Shown in pieces: positions 23,543-33,167 of a stretch of DNA of 64,000 nucleotides (position 1 is its first letter; each line of letters starts with the position of its first letter). The notes under the pieces were generated by a model that saw only the letters and a program-made list of their open reading frames with translations, was not told the origin of the DNA and made no database searches. Source of the stretch: an uncultured Bacilli bacterium. GTDB taxonomy: Bacteria > Bacillota_I > Bacilli_A > RF39 > UBA660. A program made the position numbers and the translations under genes. The stretch spans positions 86,787 through 150,786 of the forward strand of contig CAKOSH010000004.1 of NCBI GenBank assembly GCA_934102215.1, in the 5' to 3' direction.

Positions 23543-25452
23543 TATAATTCCTCCCCATGGAAACTTACTTTTACTTGACCATTACCACTATTAGTACCAG
23601 AAGTAGATGAAGTATTTTTAGCATTTGATGAATAAATATTACTTCCTCCATATCCTGATTTATAGTCTTTTTTCAATCTATCACAACCATATTGGCATGT
23701 ATTATGACCTGTTTTACAATTATCCCATTCTGTATCGCAATCATAAACACATTCTTCAGTTGTATAAGCACAACTATTCCATCTTTGGCCTATACAATAA
23801 CCATAACAAGCATTCGGATAAGAGGCTGTTTCGCCATTAGTACAACTTCCAGATGGTCCTGGATCACAACTAAATACTTTTCGGTCACTTCCACAGTTTA
23901 CATTACCAGAGCCATATCCATACCAACCATTATTTCTACATTCATACCATCTATCACCATAGCCTCCACCATATTCATATGTTTCATATTCACCTTGACA
24001 AGTTGTTTCAGTATGATGACAACTACTACAGTTAGTAGATACATAACCACCAGTACAAGTGTTTTCACCAGTATAACAAGAACTACAATTGGCATCATAG
24101 TAGTAATCATAACTTGATCCACCACCTCCACCATTTGTTCCTTTTGATCCGGCACCATTTCCAACATTTGCTCCACCATTAGCAGTTCCAGCTCCTCCAG
24201 CAGTACCAGAAGCACCGCCGCCTCCACCAGCAGCAGAAATTAATATAGTTCCATTTTTCTTAATAGTAGAAGCACCACCACCATAATATTGTCCGGCCCC
24301 TCCACCATTATAACCTCTAGCAGTACCACTATTACTTCCAGCACCACCTGTATTTATAGTAATTGTATCACCTTTATTTAAGTAAACAGTTCCAACAGCC
24401 TTAGCACCCTTTCCACCATTATTTCCACCTTGTGCACCTAATAATTCAAAAGTATAGTATCCATTATATCTAACACTATATGTTTGATTTGCAGCTACAA
24501 AAGTATAAGTTTTATCTTCAGGTTTTCCATAAGTAACTGTACATGTTGTATCATTTGTAATATGATTTATTGTTAATGTTTTAGGTACATATGATGCATT
24601 TTGACCATTAGTACAACTAACTGTATCATACGCATAACCACTACTTCCAGTAAGTGTAGTACTTAAATCATCTCCAGCTTCACCATTTAACTTAGTACTT
24701 GAAGCACTTCCATTATTAACAACAATATTAGCTGTAACATCCTTACCTCTATATCTTATAGAACAAGTACCATCACCCCTAATATTATCAAGAACTAGTT
24801 TATTGTCTATTATCTTATAACTACCAATTGTAGAATCACAAACTAAATCTCCTTCTTTACCTTTAAATAAATAATAACTTTGATTTGGAGTAATTGTATA
24901 AGTTTTATTATAGCCAATTACTGTTTCACTAATCTCATTTTTACCACTTATATTAGCATTAACAAGATTAATTGTAATCTTAAATTCAGGAACGATAAAT
25001 ATCCATGGATTACTACGACTACCAGTACCTGTTACCATAGTTTCAGGAATAACAAGCTCAGTAATTCTTGATTCAAAAGAACCTAATGTAGAAGTAGTAT
25101 TTAACTTTCTAATGTCAACAATATAAGCTCCATTATTAAATGTAGTCATAGTCCAATATCTAGAACCAGTTATCAAATATGAATCATTACTGCTATCTAA
25201 AGCAGTATTAAATTCATAACTATTTAAGAATCCACCATTATTAAACCCAGAACTCTTACTTAAAGAACTACCATTATATAAATATTTATTATTGTTATCA
25301 ATAAATAACTTATATCTATTAAATCTCGTTATATAACTATCTGTATTCTTAACAGCATCATTATAATTAGAAAATGAACTAGCTCCTTTCACATTAATCA
25401 TAAATAATGACATAAATAACATAATGCTTAAATATTTAATTACCTTTTTCAT
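23542..25452 (-). CDS. Large secreted surface protein with glycine-rich and Cys-rich regions
   Basis: 636 residues. Signal peptide (about 1-23), then a domain of about 140 residues shared with 25946-27214 (SNYNDAVKNTDSYIT.FNRYKLFID, KYLYN, GFLNSYEF, SYLITG, RSNPWIF). Two small beta domains follow (about 165-310), then a glycine-rich domain (ELLGAQGGNNGGKG...GGGASTIKKNG, about 325-440) like the Gly-rich domain of ALK/LTK-type proteins, and a C-terminus with many Cys in Cys-x2-Cys pairs, suggesting disulfides or metal. No anchor at the C-terminus. Probably adhesive; cotranslated with the lipoprotein 23201-23542. Confidence 0.72.
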   Translation of the reverse strand: MKKVIKYLSIMLFMSLFMINVKGASSFSNYNDAVKNTDSYITRFNRYKLFIDNNNKYLYNGSSLSKSSGFNNGGFLNSYEFNTALDSSNDSYLITGSRYWTMTTFNNGAYIVDIRKLNTTSTLGSFESRITELVIPETMVTGTGSRSNPWIFIVPEFKITINLVNANISGKNEISETVIGYNKTYTITPNQSYYLFKGKEGDLVCDSTIGSYKIIDNKLVLDNIRGDGTCSIRYRGKDVTANIVVNNGSASSTKLNGEAGDDLSTTLTGSSGYAYDTVSCTNGQNASYVPKTLTINHITNDTTCTVTYGKPEDKTYTFVAANQTYSVRYNGYYTFELLGAQGGNNGGKGAKAVGTVYLNKGDTITINTGGAGSNSGTARGYNGGGAGQYYGGGASTIKKNGTILISAAGGGGGASGTAGGAGTANGGANVGNGAGSKGTNGGGGGSSYDYYYDANCSSCYTGENTCTGGYVSTNCSSCHHTETTCQGEYETYEYGGGYGDRWYECRNNGWYGYGSGNVNCGSDRKVFSCDPGPSGSCTNGETASYPNACYGYCIGQRWNSCAYTTEECVYDCDTEWDNCKTGHNTCQYGCDRLKKDYKSGYGGSNIYSSNAKNTSSTSGTNSGNGQVKVSFHGEEL

Positions 25453-25489
25453 ATTTTCACCCTATTATCATAATAGCAAATTTCACAAA

Positions 25490-25526
25490 TAAAAACAATT
25501 CTAAAATATAATTTTTCTAGAATTGC
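25490..25526 (-). terminator. Terminator after the 25536 lipoprotein gene
   Basis: Minus strand stem GCAATTCTA/TAGAATTGT with an AT-rich loop, followed by TTTTATTTG. Confidence 0.7.
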
Positions 25527-25535
25527 TTAAATTCA

Positions 25536-25931
25536 TTATTCACAATAAACAGATAATACAATTGGATATTCTTTATATTCTCTTTTATCTACATTATCTA
25601 TATCAAAATATATACCAGTTTTTTCATGATCACATTGTTTCTTAGTAGTAGGACTTATTATTTTTGAGCCATCAAATCCATAATCACTTATCAATTTTGA
25701 TAAACTTATATAATATTTACCATCTACTTTTGGATACTTAGTATATTCTTTTTTATTATAGATACTTACTCCTAAATCATACAATGCTTTATTGATATCT
25801 AAATCTACTCCATTTGATATAGCTTTTTTAGTTGTTGTTGTAGTTGTAGTTGAATTATCATTATTGATATTCTCTTTTTTACAGCCTACTAACATAAATA
25901 AACACATAATTATTATTAATATTTTTTTCAT
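25536..25931 (-). CDS. Small lipoprotein, family copy 1
   Basis: 131 residues: signal with lipobox FMLVGC, a Thr-rich spacer (STTTTTTTKK), then the family pattern (LGVSIYNKKEYTKYPKVDGKYYISLSKLISDYGFDGSKIISP..KKQCDHEKTGIYFDIDNVDKREY...VYCE). Closest to copy 3. Starts 14 bases after the surface protein 25946-27214 and ends in its own terminator, repeating the surface protein plus lipoprotein arrangement found just downstream. Function unknown. Confidence 0.75.
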   Translation of the reverse strand: MKKILIIIMCLFMLVGCKKENINNDNSTTTTTTTKKAISNGVDLDINKALYDLGVSIYNKKEYTKYPKVDGKYYISLSKLISDYGFDGSKIISPTTKKQCDHEKTGIYFDIDNVDKREYKEYPIVLSVYCE

Positions 25932-25945
25932 AGTTTCTCCTTCTT

Positions 25946-27214
25946 TTATTTTTTACTAGCAGCTTTATAACATGTCAAGTTATTACCACTACCACTATAA
26001 TTACTCCATCCACTTGGGCAATAATATTCATCTCCACAATATGCACAAGTTGTAGTTGTTCCAGTACAATATTTTGGTCCATAATTACAATCAGGACATA
26101 TCCAACAAGCATCTAAACAATCCTGTTTATTTTGACCACTAAATGCTTGACAATAATCAGTACAATTCATCGTACCACATTTATATTCATAATCTTGATC
26201 ATAACAAGGTGGACATGAATAACTACCAGCTCTTACACTACGGCTTGTAGTACAAATATAACCTTTACTTGAATCATATTTTAAAGTACCAACTGGGCAA
26301 TAATATTTAGGTGTTGCTTTAACATTACAAGTTGTATCATTTGTAATATTACTTACTGTTAGAGAATTACCTGATATTATACCTTTAGCACCATTATTAC
26401 ATGTCACACTTGAACTAGTAAATTCATAGTTGTTATTAGGTGTTAAATTAAATAATGCATTATCAAAATGATTAACTATAACAGAAACTGGATTACTACT
26501 TCCATTTGTTACATTAACAGCAACATTATATTTTTTAATTTCCCACTTAGCATAAACAGTTGTATCATTGGTTATTTCTACAGTATCAGTTGCTTTAACT
26601 TCGTTGATATAACTATCTTCAAAATACCAACCTTTAAAATTATATCCAGTTTTAGTAGGAACAGGTAAATCACCATATTTTTCTAAAACAGTTACCTTCT
26701 TACTACTAGGATTTACATTGCCTCCCATAGGATTAAAGTTTAAATTAAAAGTATAATCACTAACAAACTCCCAAGGATTATTACGAGTACCTTCACCTTT
26801 AACTTTAATAAAATATCTTACATATTCAGTAATTCTTGATTCATAGTTATCATTTTTATTTTTGCTAGAAATACTTCTTAAATCAACAACATCAACATTA
26901 CTACCATTATCATTCATTGTAAAATATTTAGCACCAGTTATTAAATATGAATCATTATTATTAAAAGTTCTATCAAATTCATATGTGTTTATAAAACCTC
27001 CATTAGCAAACCCACTCTTACTTGATAAACCTCCACTATTATATAAATACTTATCAGTTGGATCTATATATAATTTATATCTAGTATAATTTGTAATATA
27101 TGTATCAGTATTTTTAACAGCACTATCATAATTAGAAAATACCGAAGCATTAACACTAAATATAAACATAAATAACATAATAAATATTATAAATATTTTA
27201 CTTACATACTTCAT
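25946..27214 (-). CDS. Secreted surface protein with InlB-type repeat and Cys-rich end
   Basis: 422 residues from ATG 27212-27214, chosen for the strong GGAGG upstream. Signal peptide ending at VNA, an N-terminal domain shared with 23542-25452 (SNYDSAVKNTDTYITNYTRYKLYID ... SYLITG ... RNNPWEF), then an InlB B-repeat/Flg_new unit (NFNPMGGNVNP ... TGYNFKGWYFEDSYINEV ... TTVYAKWEIK, about 155-230), a second small beta domain and a Cys-rich C-terminus with repeated CPxC-like pairs. Adhesin-like; no cell-wall anchor seen. Confidence 0.75.
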   Translation of the reverse strand: MKYVSKIFIIFIMLFMFIFSVNASVFSNYDSAVKNTDTYITNYTRYKLYIDPTDKYLYNSGGLSSKSGFANGGFINTYEFDRTFNNNDSYLITGAKYFTMNDNGSNVDVVDLRSISSKNKNDNYESRITEYVRYFIKVKGEGTRNNPWEFVSDYTFNLNFNPMGGNVNPSSKKVTVLEKYGDLPVPTKTGYNFKGWYFEDSYINEVKATDTVEITNDTTVYAKWEIKKYNVAVNVTNGSSNPVSVIVNHFDNALFNLTPNNNYEFTSSSVTCNNGAKGIISGNSLTVSNITNDTTCNVKATPKYYCPVGTLKYDSSKGYICTTSRSVRAGSYSCPPCYDQDYEYKCGTMNCTDYCQAFSGQNKQDCLDACWICPDCNYGPKYCTGTTTTCAYCGDEYYCPSGWSNYSGSGNNLTCYKAASKK

Positions 27215-27308
27215 ATTCTTTCCTCCTAGTATAATAATATCACATATATAGAATCTAATCAAAAGAAAAATGTATAAAAACTAATATATTTTATAAAATT
27301 TAAAATTA

Positions 27309-27317
27309 TGTTATAAT
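27309..27317 (+). promoter_or_regulatory. Extended -10 promoter of the 27340 gene
   Basis: TGT-TATAAT at 27309-27317 with no good -35, 22 bases before the start codon of a gene with GGAGG. Confidence 0.55.
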
Positions 27318-27339
27318 AAAGAAAATAAGGAGGTAAAAA

Positions 27340-27933
27340 ATGAATAACGCTGTTACAATTTTATCTAATGAAAAGCAAAGATTAGAAAGTTGTGTAGACT
27401 ACACGAGTCAAAAATTATATGAAATCTATGCTCCAGCATTAGCACAAAGACCTAGTAAAAATTTACAAGAAGAAGTTGTGATGGTTTCTTATATTGATGC
27501 TGACAAACTTACTCCAGAGCAAAGAGAACAATTTGAACGTTATAGTAGCCTTAATAGACAACATAGAGCAAGATTATGTGTTTTTAATACTTATGTAAAA
27601 AGTTTAACACCTAAAGAAACTATCGAATCATATGATTCATATGTTGAACCATTAGATAATTATAAAGGAGTAACTATTCCTAGCACTGTTGCTGATGTAG
27701 ATGAAAAACATAGGTTTACTAAATTCAGTATTAAAGTTGGACCATATATTGTAGAAAGTAAAGAAAATATGACTTTAGAAGAATATTCTGCATTATATAC
27801 TGCTTCATTAAATAATGCTTTAAGAAGAAGTCTTGGAAATGGTTTAAGTGAACAAGAAGCAATGCAACAAATTCAAAATGCTTGTACTGAAGTTTATCTT
27901 CATCCTGTACAAGAAACAGAAATAACACTTTAG
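27340..27933 (+). CDS. Conserved-looking hypothetical cytoplasmic protein
   Basis: 197 residues, one of the few plus-strand genes. AAGGAGG lies 8 bases before the ATG. No signal, membrane helix or recognised motif; the sequence is soluble, mildly acidic and alpha/beta in look, with a helical C-terminus (LTLEEYSALYTASLNNALRRSLGNGLSEQEAMQQI). Own promoter and a strong terminator make it a single-gene unit between the divergent surface genes and the DUF1015 gene. I cannot assign a function. Confidence 0.7.
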   Translation: MNNAVTILSNEKQRLESCVDYTSQKLYEIYAPALAQRPSKNLQEEVVMVSYIDADKLTPEQREQFERYSSLNRQHRARLCVFNTYVKSLTPKETIESYDSYVEPLDNYKGVTIPSTVADVDEKHRFTKFSIKVGPYIVESKENMTLEEYSALYTASLNNALRRSLGNGLSEQEAMQQIQNACTEVYLHPVQETEITL

Positions 27934-27955
27934 TTTTTTAGTAAATTAAACATTT

Positions 27956-27989
27956 AAAAACTTTTATCCGTTTTAGATAAAAGTTTTTT
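27956..27989. terminator. Bidirectional terminator between 27340 and 28009 genes
   Basis: The stem AAAAACTTTTATC/GATAAAAGTTTTT with a 7-base loop, carrying an A run on one side and a T run on the other, serves both converging genes. Confidence 0.85.
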
Positions 27990-28008
27990 ATATTACTTTA
28001 GATTATAT

Positions 28009-29271
28009 TTATTTAATCTTTCTACATTCAAAATAGAATCTCTTATCATCAGAATGTCCCATACTAAATGTTTTTCTAGGAAGTGCTCCATCTAATATAA
28101 CTGATTTAAATAAATCACTTTTTTCCATTTTAGGAAGTAAGAATCCTATATTATTTTGTTCACTACCCATCTTTCTAGTAACATCATCTCCATGAATATA
28201 ATCTATTTTACCAGCAAATTCTGTTAAATATTCATCTAAGAATTTTTGAAGTGTTCCAACTGCTAAATTACTAGTTGGATCTTCAATATATATTTCTTTT
28301 TCACCAGCACTAGTTATATATGTTAATTTTTGACCATTACCTTCTGTATTAATTTGAAAGCTTTCATATAATTTAGTAAGTAAATGTTCAACATCACAAT
28401 CAAATATAACTCTATGAATTGGTTCAAAATCTAAAGCATCACTATGAATATTAACAAGTTCAACTAGAGCATATCTAGCTGGACTATTTTTAGCTTCTTC
28501 TTCCCCTATTTTTTCTTTTAATTCTTCATAACATGCTTTAGCAGTAGCAAGGCTATGATTCCCATCTCCCATCGCATAAACACAAGGTGCTGTTTCATTA
28601 ATACCATACTTATTATTAAAGTATTCAAGTTCTCCTAAAGCTTCAAGTTTCTTTGTTACATCTTCAATAACACTATTACTTAATTTATATCCCTTAGAGT
28701 GTCCTCCATTCATCATTAAATCAAAATCATAAACAACATCTTCATCACTTACTTTATTCTTTAATGATTCAATTATTTCTTTCTTTTCATCATCAATAAG
28801 TATCATAATATGAGGAAGTTCTAAAGGTGCATTAATTCTAACTTTCTTTCTAGGTGGTATTCTTTCAATAACAGTTTTTTCAGTAGCTCTTACTAAACTC
28901 TTACTACCAACATTATAATCATAACTATCTAAATCAATCATACCGATTAAACCTTCACGTACTTTACCAGTTGAATCAGTTCTTTCAAGATAAATCATAG
29001 TGTCATGTAATGTTTCAAATAAATCATCATTAAGATAATTATTCATTGTTTCATTAATCTTTTTTATTCTATCTTCTACATCTTCATTTTCAAGATATAC
29101 TTCAGGTAAAATAATATTATATGTTGAAGGATTATCTCCAACTAACTCTTTTACTTTATCCCAATATTCAAGTTGACTTGTATATTGATCACAAGCAATA
29201 ACACTCCATAAATTATAATTAACTCCTTTTTTAGGAATTAAAATATCACATTTTTTAAATGGTACTTCCAT
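28009..29271 (-). CDS. DUF1015 family protein
   Basis: 420 residues, the usual length. The family features are clear: start FKKCDILIP, NLWSVIACDQYTSQLEYW, and the central AMGDGNHSLATAKACYEE (about 235). DUF1015 proteins are distantly related to the ParB/Srx-type fold, some members of which are kinases of small molecules; the reaction here is unknown. Soluble. The ATG follows AAGGAGATG. Single-gene unit on the minus strand converging on 27340-27933. Confidence 0.85.
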   Translation of the reverse strand: MEVPFKKCDILIPKKGVNYNLWSVIACDQYTSQLEYWDKVKELVGDNPSTYNIILPEVYLENEDVEDRIKKINETMNNYLNDDLFETLHDTMIYLERTDSTGKVREGLIGMIDLDSYDYNVGSKSLVRATEKTVIERIPPRKKVRINAPLELPHIMILIDDEKKEIIESLKNKVSDEDVVYDFDLMMNGGHSKGYKLSNSVIEDVTKKLEALGELEYFNNKYGINETAPCVYAMGDGNHSLATAKACYEELKEKIGEEEAKNSPARYALVELVNIHSDALDFEPIHRVIFDCDVEHLLTKLYESFQINTEGNGQKLTYITSAGEKEIYIEDPTSNLAVGTLQKFLDEYLTEFAGKIDYIHGDDVTRKMGSEQNNIGFLLPKMEKSDLFKSVILDGALPRKTFSMGHSDDKRFYFECRKIK

Positions 29272-29333
29272 ATTTTCATCTCCTTATGAATATTTTAACA
29301 TATTAAAAAAGAGTTTCAACTATTTTTGAACTC

Positions 29334-30113
29334 TTAATTATAATTTGATAAAGTTTTTTCTATTATTCTTTTAATATCTCTTTCATTAAATGGTTTAGTA
29401 AGAAGGTCCACTATTGGATAATTAAAAGCTTCACTTACTTGTTCTCTTGTATCATTACCTGTTATTATTGATACAGGAATTTTAACAAACAAATTATTTC
29501 TTTTAAAGTATTCAAGTACTTCAAATCCATTTACATTAGGCATATTTAAATCAAGTAAACAACATCTAATCTTATATCCATCTGGTGAATTAATTGCTTC
29601 AATTGCTTCTGCTCCATCATGAGCAATCATACAATCATAACTATCATTGAATATTTTTTTAATAAAGTTTGCTACTAAATTAGAATCATCTACTATAAGT
29701 ATTGCTTTATCCTTATTTTGATTAGTCATTTCAGCAATTAAATCATCTTTTATTTCCATACCTAAATATCTTTTAGATACATTAATCATTCTTCTTGTTT
29801 CATTTATAAGTTTAGTATAATTATCATAAATAAACATTATATCATTTGCTTTACTTTTAAGTTCAAATTGATATGCTAGTTCTGCTAAATCAGTAAATCC
29901 TAAATATCTAGCATCACTCTTTAATGAATGAACTTCTATCGCATAATTAGGCATATCTCCTGTTTCTCTAAATCTTTTAAGTGCTGAAAGTTTTCCTTCA
30001 ATCATATCTAAAAAATCTTTTAGGGTTGCATTATACATTTCCATATCACCAAAAAGTTCTAATGCTTTTTCTATATTAACTCCATTTGATACTAATAAAT
30101 TAACGTCTTCCAT
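29334..30113 (-). CDS. HPt-receiver phosphorelay protein
   Basis: 259 residues: an N-terminal histidine phosphotransfer domain with His62 in VHSLKSDARYLGF, and a C-terminal receiver with acidic pair VDDSN (about 141-142), phospho-acceptor Asp188 in CLLDLNMPN and the Lys of LTKPF (about 239). There is no DNA-binding or enzymatic output domain. It starts 42 bases after the hybrid kinase 30156-32000 stop, so the two form a relay kinase-receiver to HPt to receiver, whose final output must be another protein or direct binding. Confidence 0.88.
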   Translation of the reverse strand: MEDVNLLVSNGVNIEKALELFGDMEMYNATLKDFLDMIEGKLSALKRFRETGDMPNYAIEVHSLKSDARYLGFTDLAELAYQFELKSKANDIMFIYDNYTKLINETRRMINVSKRYLGMEIKDDLIAEMTNQNKDKAILIVDDSNLVANFIKKIFNDSYDCMIAHDGAEAIEAINSPDGYKIRCCLLDLNMPNVNGFEVLEYFKRNNLFVKIPVSIITGNDTREQVSEAFNYPIVDLLTKPFNERDIKRIIEKTLSNYN

Positions 30114-30155
30114 TTTCCTACCTGCCTTACCTTATATACATTATATCATACTTTT

Positions 30156-32000
30156 TTACTTCTTCAAATATTTTTTCATTACTCTATTTAAATCTTCTTT
30201 AACAATTGGTTTACTTAAATAATCATTAAACCCTCTATTTATATATTCTTCTTTCATTCCTGTAATTGCATTGGCTGTTAAAGCAACAACCGGTGTTTTA
30301 AATGTTTCTATTTCTTTTAGTTTTTGAAGTGTTTCTGTGCCAGTCATTCTAGGCATCATATCATCAAGTAATATTAAGTTATATTTATTACTACTTACTT
30401 TTTCTAAACATTCACTCCCACTACTTACTAGTGTAATATTACATTTATACGCTTTTAAAAGTCTTTCAGCAACTTTAAGATTTAACATATTATCATCTAC
30501 AACAAGTACATTTTTACCTGATGCATCAATTATTTCATCTGTCTTTTCTTCTGTCTCTTTTTCTTTCATTACTTTAGCAAGTTCTTTTTCATTAAGCATT
30601 CTTTGATCAAGTGATATAGTAAATATACTACCTTTTCCATATATACTTTGTACTACTATTTTACCACCCATCATTTCAACAAGCTTTTTAGTAATCGCAA
30701 GTCCAAGTCCTGTTCCTTCTGTTGTTGTTTGTTTTTCAACACCAAGTCTTTCAAATTTAGTAAATAATTTATCTATACTTTCTTTTTTAATACCAATACC
30801 CGAATCTTCTACACTTATAATTAATCTTATGATGTTATTTTTTTGAATGCTATTTATTCTAAAATCAATATAGCCATCTTTAGTATATTTTGCTGAATTA
30901 GTAAGTAGATTTAGTATTACTTGTTTTACTCTTATACCATCTCCATATAAGAATTCAGGAATACTTTCATCATAACTATGTTTAAATTCGATAGGCTTTT
31001 CACCTATTCTAGCTTTAGTTAGTAAGATAAGTTCTTCATACATTTTCTTAAAACTATAAACAGTATCAATTATTTCAAGCTTATTAGCTTCTATTTTAGA
31101 TATATCTAGTATGCCATTAACAAGTTCAAGTAATGTATCACTTGCCATAATAATATTCTTAACATCCCCTTTTGCTTCAGTACTTACTCCATCATTTTCA
31201 AGTAAACTGTTACTAAAACCACATATAGCATTAAGAGGTGTTCTTATTTCATGTGACATACTACTTAAAAAATCAGTCTTTGCTTGATTAGCCTTTACTG
31301 CTTCATCACGTGCTTTATTAAGTTGTTCAATCATTTTGACATCGGGATTTTCAATGGTGAAATACATTACATAACATAAAAGAACTAATATCATATCGTA
31401 AATTATAATTCCTGGAAATATTAATGTTAAAATACACAGTATGCCTAATAATGGGATGATTACAAAAACCGGAAAAAATCTTTTATCCATTCTTTTCACA
31501 TTAATTATAGCAATAACTAATGATGATATCAAAAATAATACCACAAATACATAACTTAAAGAAATTGTACTTCCTTTTACATTTGTTACATTTATCATAT
31601 CTACAAGTTGAACATTAGTAAAAAAAGTTGCTATAAAATACGTAATTGTAAATATAATGAATATATAATTGTACTTTAATATTTTATTTCTAAATTGTTC
31701 GTAGCATATTGTTAGGATATAATATAATAAACTTAAGCAAACTACAACAAAAAGCGTTGTAACTATTTTGTTTGAGAAGTTTATAAATTTAAAATATTTC
31801 AAATTTAATGTATTAAAATCGTTAATTGCACAAATTAAATGAACTATAAAACTGATAATTACTTCTATAAATGAGCTAATGATGATAATGACGTAATATT
31901 TATTTTCAATTAAGTTTACTTTATTCTTGCTAAAATATAAAAAAGCTAATAATATCATTAAAAATAATGAGTACAATGGTATTTCAAATTCAAGTGTCAT
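30156..32000 (-). CDS. Hybrid sensor histidine kinase with multi-pass membrane sensor
   Basis: 614 residues from the Met at 31998-32000. The N-terminal 225 residues hold about seven hydrophobic helices with short loops, a 7TM-type sensor. Then a coiled linker, the HisKA motif FLSSMSHEIRTPLNAICGF, HATPase boxes (ILNLLTNSAKYT, DSGIGI, TTEGTGLGLAI) and a receiver with phospho-Asp in LILLDDMMPRMTG and Lys in LSKPI. ATP-driven autophosphorylation, then transfer to its own receiver and on to the HPt protein encoded next. Signal unknown. Confidence 0.9.
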   Translation of the reverse strand: MTLEFEIPLYSLFLMILLAFLYFSKNKVNLIENKYYVIIIISSFIEVIISFIVHLICAINDFNTLNLKYFKFINFSNKIVTTLFVVVCLSLLYYILTICYEQFRNKILKYNYIFIIFTITYFIATFFTNVQLVDMINVTNVKGSTISLSYVFVVLFLISSLVIAIINVKRMDKRFFPVFVIIPLLGILCILTLIFPGIIIYDMILVLLCYVMYFTIENPDVKMIEQLNKARDEAVKANQAKTDFLSSMSHEIRTPLNAICGFSNSLLENDGVSTEAKGDVKNIIMASDTLLELVNGILDISKIEANKLEIIDTVYSFKKMYEELILLTKARIGEKPIEFKHSYDESIPEFLYGDGIRVKQVILNLLTNSAKYTKDGYIDFRINSIQKNNIIRLIISVEDSGIGIKKESIDKLFTKFERLGVEKQTTTEGTGLGLAITKKLVEMMGGKIVVQSIYGKGSIFTISLDQRMLNEKELAKVMKEKETEEKTDEIIDASGKNVLVVDDNMLNLKVAERLLKAYKCNITLVSSGSECLEKVSSNKYNLILLDDMMPRMTGTETLQKLKEIETFKTPVVALTANAITGMKEEYINRGFNDYLSKPIVKEDLNRVMKKYLKK

Positions 32001-32122
32001 AATAATCACCTCTTATCTTATATTTAGTATATCATTTATAATAACAAATATAAATATCTAAAATATATTTTTTATACATATATAAAAAGTAACCAAGCAT
32101 TTTTCTTGATTACTTTCATATA

Positions 32123-33067
32123 TTATTTATTCCAATTTTCTTTCATATAGTTTTTAAAATCATATTTTTTATCTTCTAAACGTTTAACTAATGTTGGCCC
32201 AAATATATTCGCATTAGCTGGTGTGATGTCAACTGAGTCAAAAGTAGCTCTAACTTCTTCTGGTGAAACGATATCATGACCATGATATACCATAATTTCT
32301 TCATCCCAAACATCTGAATGCCATTTTACTTCTCTATATACATCTCTTCTATATTCCATGTGTTGTTGATGAATGTCTCCTGTTAATTTTTTTCTCTCTA
32401 ATGGTTCTAGTTCAGAAATGATATCAAATCTTAATGTCGCAAGTTCATCTCTTAACAATTTAAGTGCTTCTAATTTTGAAAGTCCTTCAAAGCATATTGG
32501 TTTGCCAGCTTTAACATAAATTTTGTTCATTCCATTTTCAGTATGACTAACTATTGGTACTATTCTTTTTCCTGTTTCTAATGACATATAATAAATGCCT
32601 GGATATAATGGCATAATTAACAAATTTTCACTATTATTTAAAACACCTTCTGGAAACATCAAAACACTACTTCCTGAATTCAAAATTCTTTTGATTTTCT
32701 TTTGAGATTCGGTTCTACTATCTTGATTTAATTTATTTACATAAATCATTCCATTTATCCATGCACCATACATTGAAGGATTATGATCTACTTGATCTGT
32801 TGTTCCAATCAATACATAAGCATTTCTATCAATAACTGAAATATTTGACTCAATTTCTCCTGGAAAAAGATGCCCACCAGCAAATATAAAAGCTTCATTT
32901 TTATCTAAAACTGGATAGTCTAAAACAACGATTTCTTTATCAATCGTTTTTGACACAACTTTTCTAACAACTGGATTAATTATTCTTCTAATTTTTATTC
33001 CCGCATCACTAGTAAAATGTTCTGAATCTAAATTTTTTGCTCTTATTAAACCTATATTATTCCACAT
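32123..33067 (-). CDS. PlsC-like acyltransferase family protein
   Basis: 314 residues with a weakly hydrophobic middle. The motifs of glycerolphosphate acyltransferases are visible: GGHLFPGE (about 71-78), where the usual His-x4-Asp is His-x4-Glu, then GAWINGMIYVNK and VLMFPEGVLN (about 135-144) and VPIVSH. This points to lyso-phosphatidate or related O-acyl transfer at the membrane. The C-terminal about 100 residues (WHSDVWDEEIMVYHGHDIVSPEE) go beyond the family core and are unrecognised. Single gene; divergent from the XRE regulator. Confidence 0.72.
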   Translation of the reverse strand: MWNNIGLIRAKNLDSEHFTSDAGIKIRRIINPVVRKVVSKTIDKEIVVLDYPVLDKNEAFIFAGGHLFPGEIESNISVIDRNAYVLIGTTDQVDHNPSMYGAWINGMIYVNKLNQDSRTESQKKIKRILNSGSSVLMFPEGVLNNSENLLIMPLYPGIYYMSLETGKRIVPIVSHTENGMNKIYVKAGKPICFEGLSKLEALKLLRDELATLRFDIISELEPLERKKLTGDIHQQHMEYRRDVYREVKWHSDVWDEEIMVYHGHDIVSPEEVRATFDSVDITPANANIFGPTLVKRLEDKKYDFKNYMKENWNK

Positions 33068-33130
33068 AATATCCTACCCCTTTAAACGCCTAAATTATAT
33101 CATTTTTTTATACAATAATAAAGATAGTTG

Positions 33131-33159
33131 TTGACAAAATGTATCAATTGTGTTACAAT
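33131..33159 (+). promoter_or_regulatory. Promoter and operator of the XRE regulator
   Basis: TTGACA (33131-33136), 17-bp spacer, TACAAT (33154-33159). A dyad ATTGT-GTT-ACAAT (33147-33159) overlaps the -10, and TTGACA-AAATGTATCAA matches the promoter at 17446-17474. Transcription should start about 33166. Confidence 0.8.
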
Positions 33160-33167
33160 ACATAGCC

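Noticed and set aside
23898..24227. Val/Leu-rich open frame on the same strand inside the glycine-rich gene
   Set aside because: It is a frame shadow created by repetitive Gly codons; no ribosome site and no sensible protein.
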